A stretch of DNA of 64,000 bases from Drosophila miranda. Its lineage: Eukaryota; Arthropoda; Insecta; Diptera; Drosophilidae. Shown one piece after another: positions 62,419 through 64,000 of this stretch (position 1 is the first letter of the stretch; the number at the start of each line of letters is the position of its first letter). The stretch is from positions 23,826,913 to 23,890,912 of the forward strand of contig NC_046677.1 in assembly GCF_003369915.1 (NCBI RefSeq), in the 5' to 3' direction. A program made the translations under genes and the position numbers. The notes beneath the pieces are model-generated. The model was not told where the DNA came from. It worked only from the letters and a program-made list of their open reading frames with translations, and ran no database searches.

Positions 62419-64000
62419 TTGGGAGCGCCATTCAGTTGAGCGTGAAATTTATGCATACGTGTGTAGGTAGCAGGGCTACATATACACATATATAGGTATA
62501 TATATATATAGTGCACATTGTACAGTGTATATCCATGGGCAAAGCAGCTTCCATCTGGTTTTTCGCAGTTGGTTTTTTGATCCACGATATGTTTCATTTA
62601 CATTTTTCCCGTGAAAACTCTCTCTCTCTGGCTCGGTATCTCTTGCGCTTCACCTTTGACGTTTTAGTCGCGGTTCATAATTCTCATTAGAGCTGAACCC
62701 GGCCAGAGGATAGGGCAGGTCCCTGGCTGGGGCTTGCGGCATTGGTCTGCCAGTGGAAGCTGCTGGTTTTCTGAATATTTGAAAAATTCATTTAAAGATT
62801 TTAAAGTTAATTCATTGATGGCGTTGCGAAGCCAGCAAAGCGTAAATGCATATGAGAAATTGTATTAAAATTTATCAAAAATAGATTTATAATGAAAGCC
62901 AAAGCTAAGGCAGAAGAGTTCCCTGTCTTTTTGCTGTGACAATCTATCACTTCTGTCTATGAATGCCTGCATTTCTGACAATGATTAATTTCGAAACATT
63001 TTGTTTACATTTTGTTGCAATTTCCTTTCATATATCCTTTACATCCTGGTCCTTATTCTAGGCAATTTCCAATTTGTTTGCTTGATAGTTTGGTAGTTCT
63101 CCCCTCCCCTGATGCCACATTAAACAATAACAATAATTCATTGAATATTCGAATACGAGTAGGTAAACATAATTGAATATCATTTATGTTTATTACTTGT
63201 GGCCGCCCCCAATCGGCCTTTGATTCGAATGCTCATGATATGCTCGAACAATGACTGTCTGGGGAGCGGACTCGGCTCCTCCTGTGCACTGTTTAGTAAT
63301 CGATGCCTGGAACTGCATTATGCTGCAGCATTCAGCCTACAAATACAATAAATTTCAATTAAAATCGAAAAGTGTTTTCATATCCCCAAACCAACAAACA
63401 ATAAGTGAGGCAAACATGTTGGCAATTTAGGCCAGGACTTGGACTTGGGCTCTCCATCTCCTTGACAGCAGCTGCCAGACCTGAGCCATGGCTGAGCTTT
63501 GTAATTTTAATTAAGTGGGAGAGAGATCAGGAGCAGGACAAGGCCCAAGCCCAGGCCCAGGCCCAAGTCCAGGACTTGGACTCCTTGGAGTGCCCATTAA
63601 ATATGCAGGCAGCTGGCCGAGCCTGATGATGATGGATAGTGGCAACTGACAGCAGCAGGCCAGGTCAGGATTTGTGGCCAGTGTGATAAGTGCACAGAGC
63701 AAAAAAAGAGCATATTTTTGCAGGATTTTGCGGCCTCAATAAGTCATACTCGTACATTTACAATGATATTTCAACACCAAGCATTGCAAATAAAAACTCT
63801 CACTTTTACATTGCTTTATGATCATATTTAAATGTACATTATTCGAGAAATGTTGCATCGTTTCTCTGAGTGTGTCTGAAAGGCTAAACCAGTGCTGAAA
63901 GATTCTCGGAAATCTTCACGAAAAAGTGCTGCTAAGTAAACTTAATTAAGTGCTTATGAGTTGGTTGCCACAGCAAACATGCATATGACACCACAAGCCA

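Larger units (their letters stand above)
52349..64000 (-). other. Presumed large upstream intron of the dipeptidase gene
   Basis: The acceptor TCGTTTCAG precedes the 52,348 exon, so another exon must lie upstream on the minus strand. I searched the open frames up to 64,000 for M19 N-terminal features (DGHNDLP, QFWSAYVPC-like) and found none. The rest is AT-rich DNA with GT, TC, GA and GCCATC repeats. Small exons or nested RNAs could be missed by eye. Confidence 0.55.

Overview
The window is nuclear DNA from a Drosophila-type insect. The support is short GT-AG introns of about 55-75 nt, fly core-promoter motifs (Inr/DPE, Ohler motifs 1 and 6), and non-coding DNA full of cryptic simple repeats. 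Gene content and order (EVI1/Hamlet-like zinc-finger gene, GNAT cluster, JMJD4, M19 dipeptidase) suggest Muller element B. The density of simple repeats hints at the obscura group. Species and element are inferences from memory, not alignments.

Layout: 1-17,033 holds no convincing gene and is probably upstream or intergenic DNA. A perfect Inr+DPE core promoter lies at 17,032-17,066. It is followed by a leader of about 1.8 kb that ends at a GTAAGT donor (18,859). A presumed 14.4-kb intron (18,859-33,233) leads to one long coding exon (33,413-35,101, +) for a three-finger C2H2 protein of the EVI1/PRDM3-16/Hamlet type, with a CtBP-type PLDLR motif and no visible PR domain. Its 3' UTR runs to about 35.64 kb.

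A 4.1-kb repetitive block (36,681-40,766) follows. It is built around an almost perfect inverted repeat: two arms of 1,704 bp, collinear end to end with no net length difference, separated by 76 nt. Each arm carries what looks like the 3' end of a host gene (exon, 60-nt intron, terminal exon, stop, AATAAA), plus degenerate repeats of about 115 bp. Its outer end shares sequence with a 316-318-bp tandem repeat. This is the best candidate in the window for an undescribed system: a long hairpin-RNA (endo-siRNA) locus that could silence the parent of the captured gene. A cluster of Ohler motif 6 sites sits just to its left with no gene attached.

The right part is compact and genic: three tandem GNAT/GLYAT-like acyltransferase paralogues (41,075-44,616, +), JMJD4 (44,772-46,132, -) with a housekeeping-type promoter, and the last three coding exons of a membrane-dipeptidase homologue (48,305-52,348, -). 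From 52,349 to the window end I find no exon, so this is probably a dipeptidase intron longer than 11 kb. No tRNA, rRNA, CRISPR array or complete protein-coding transposon was recognised.
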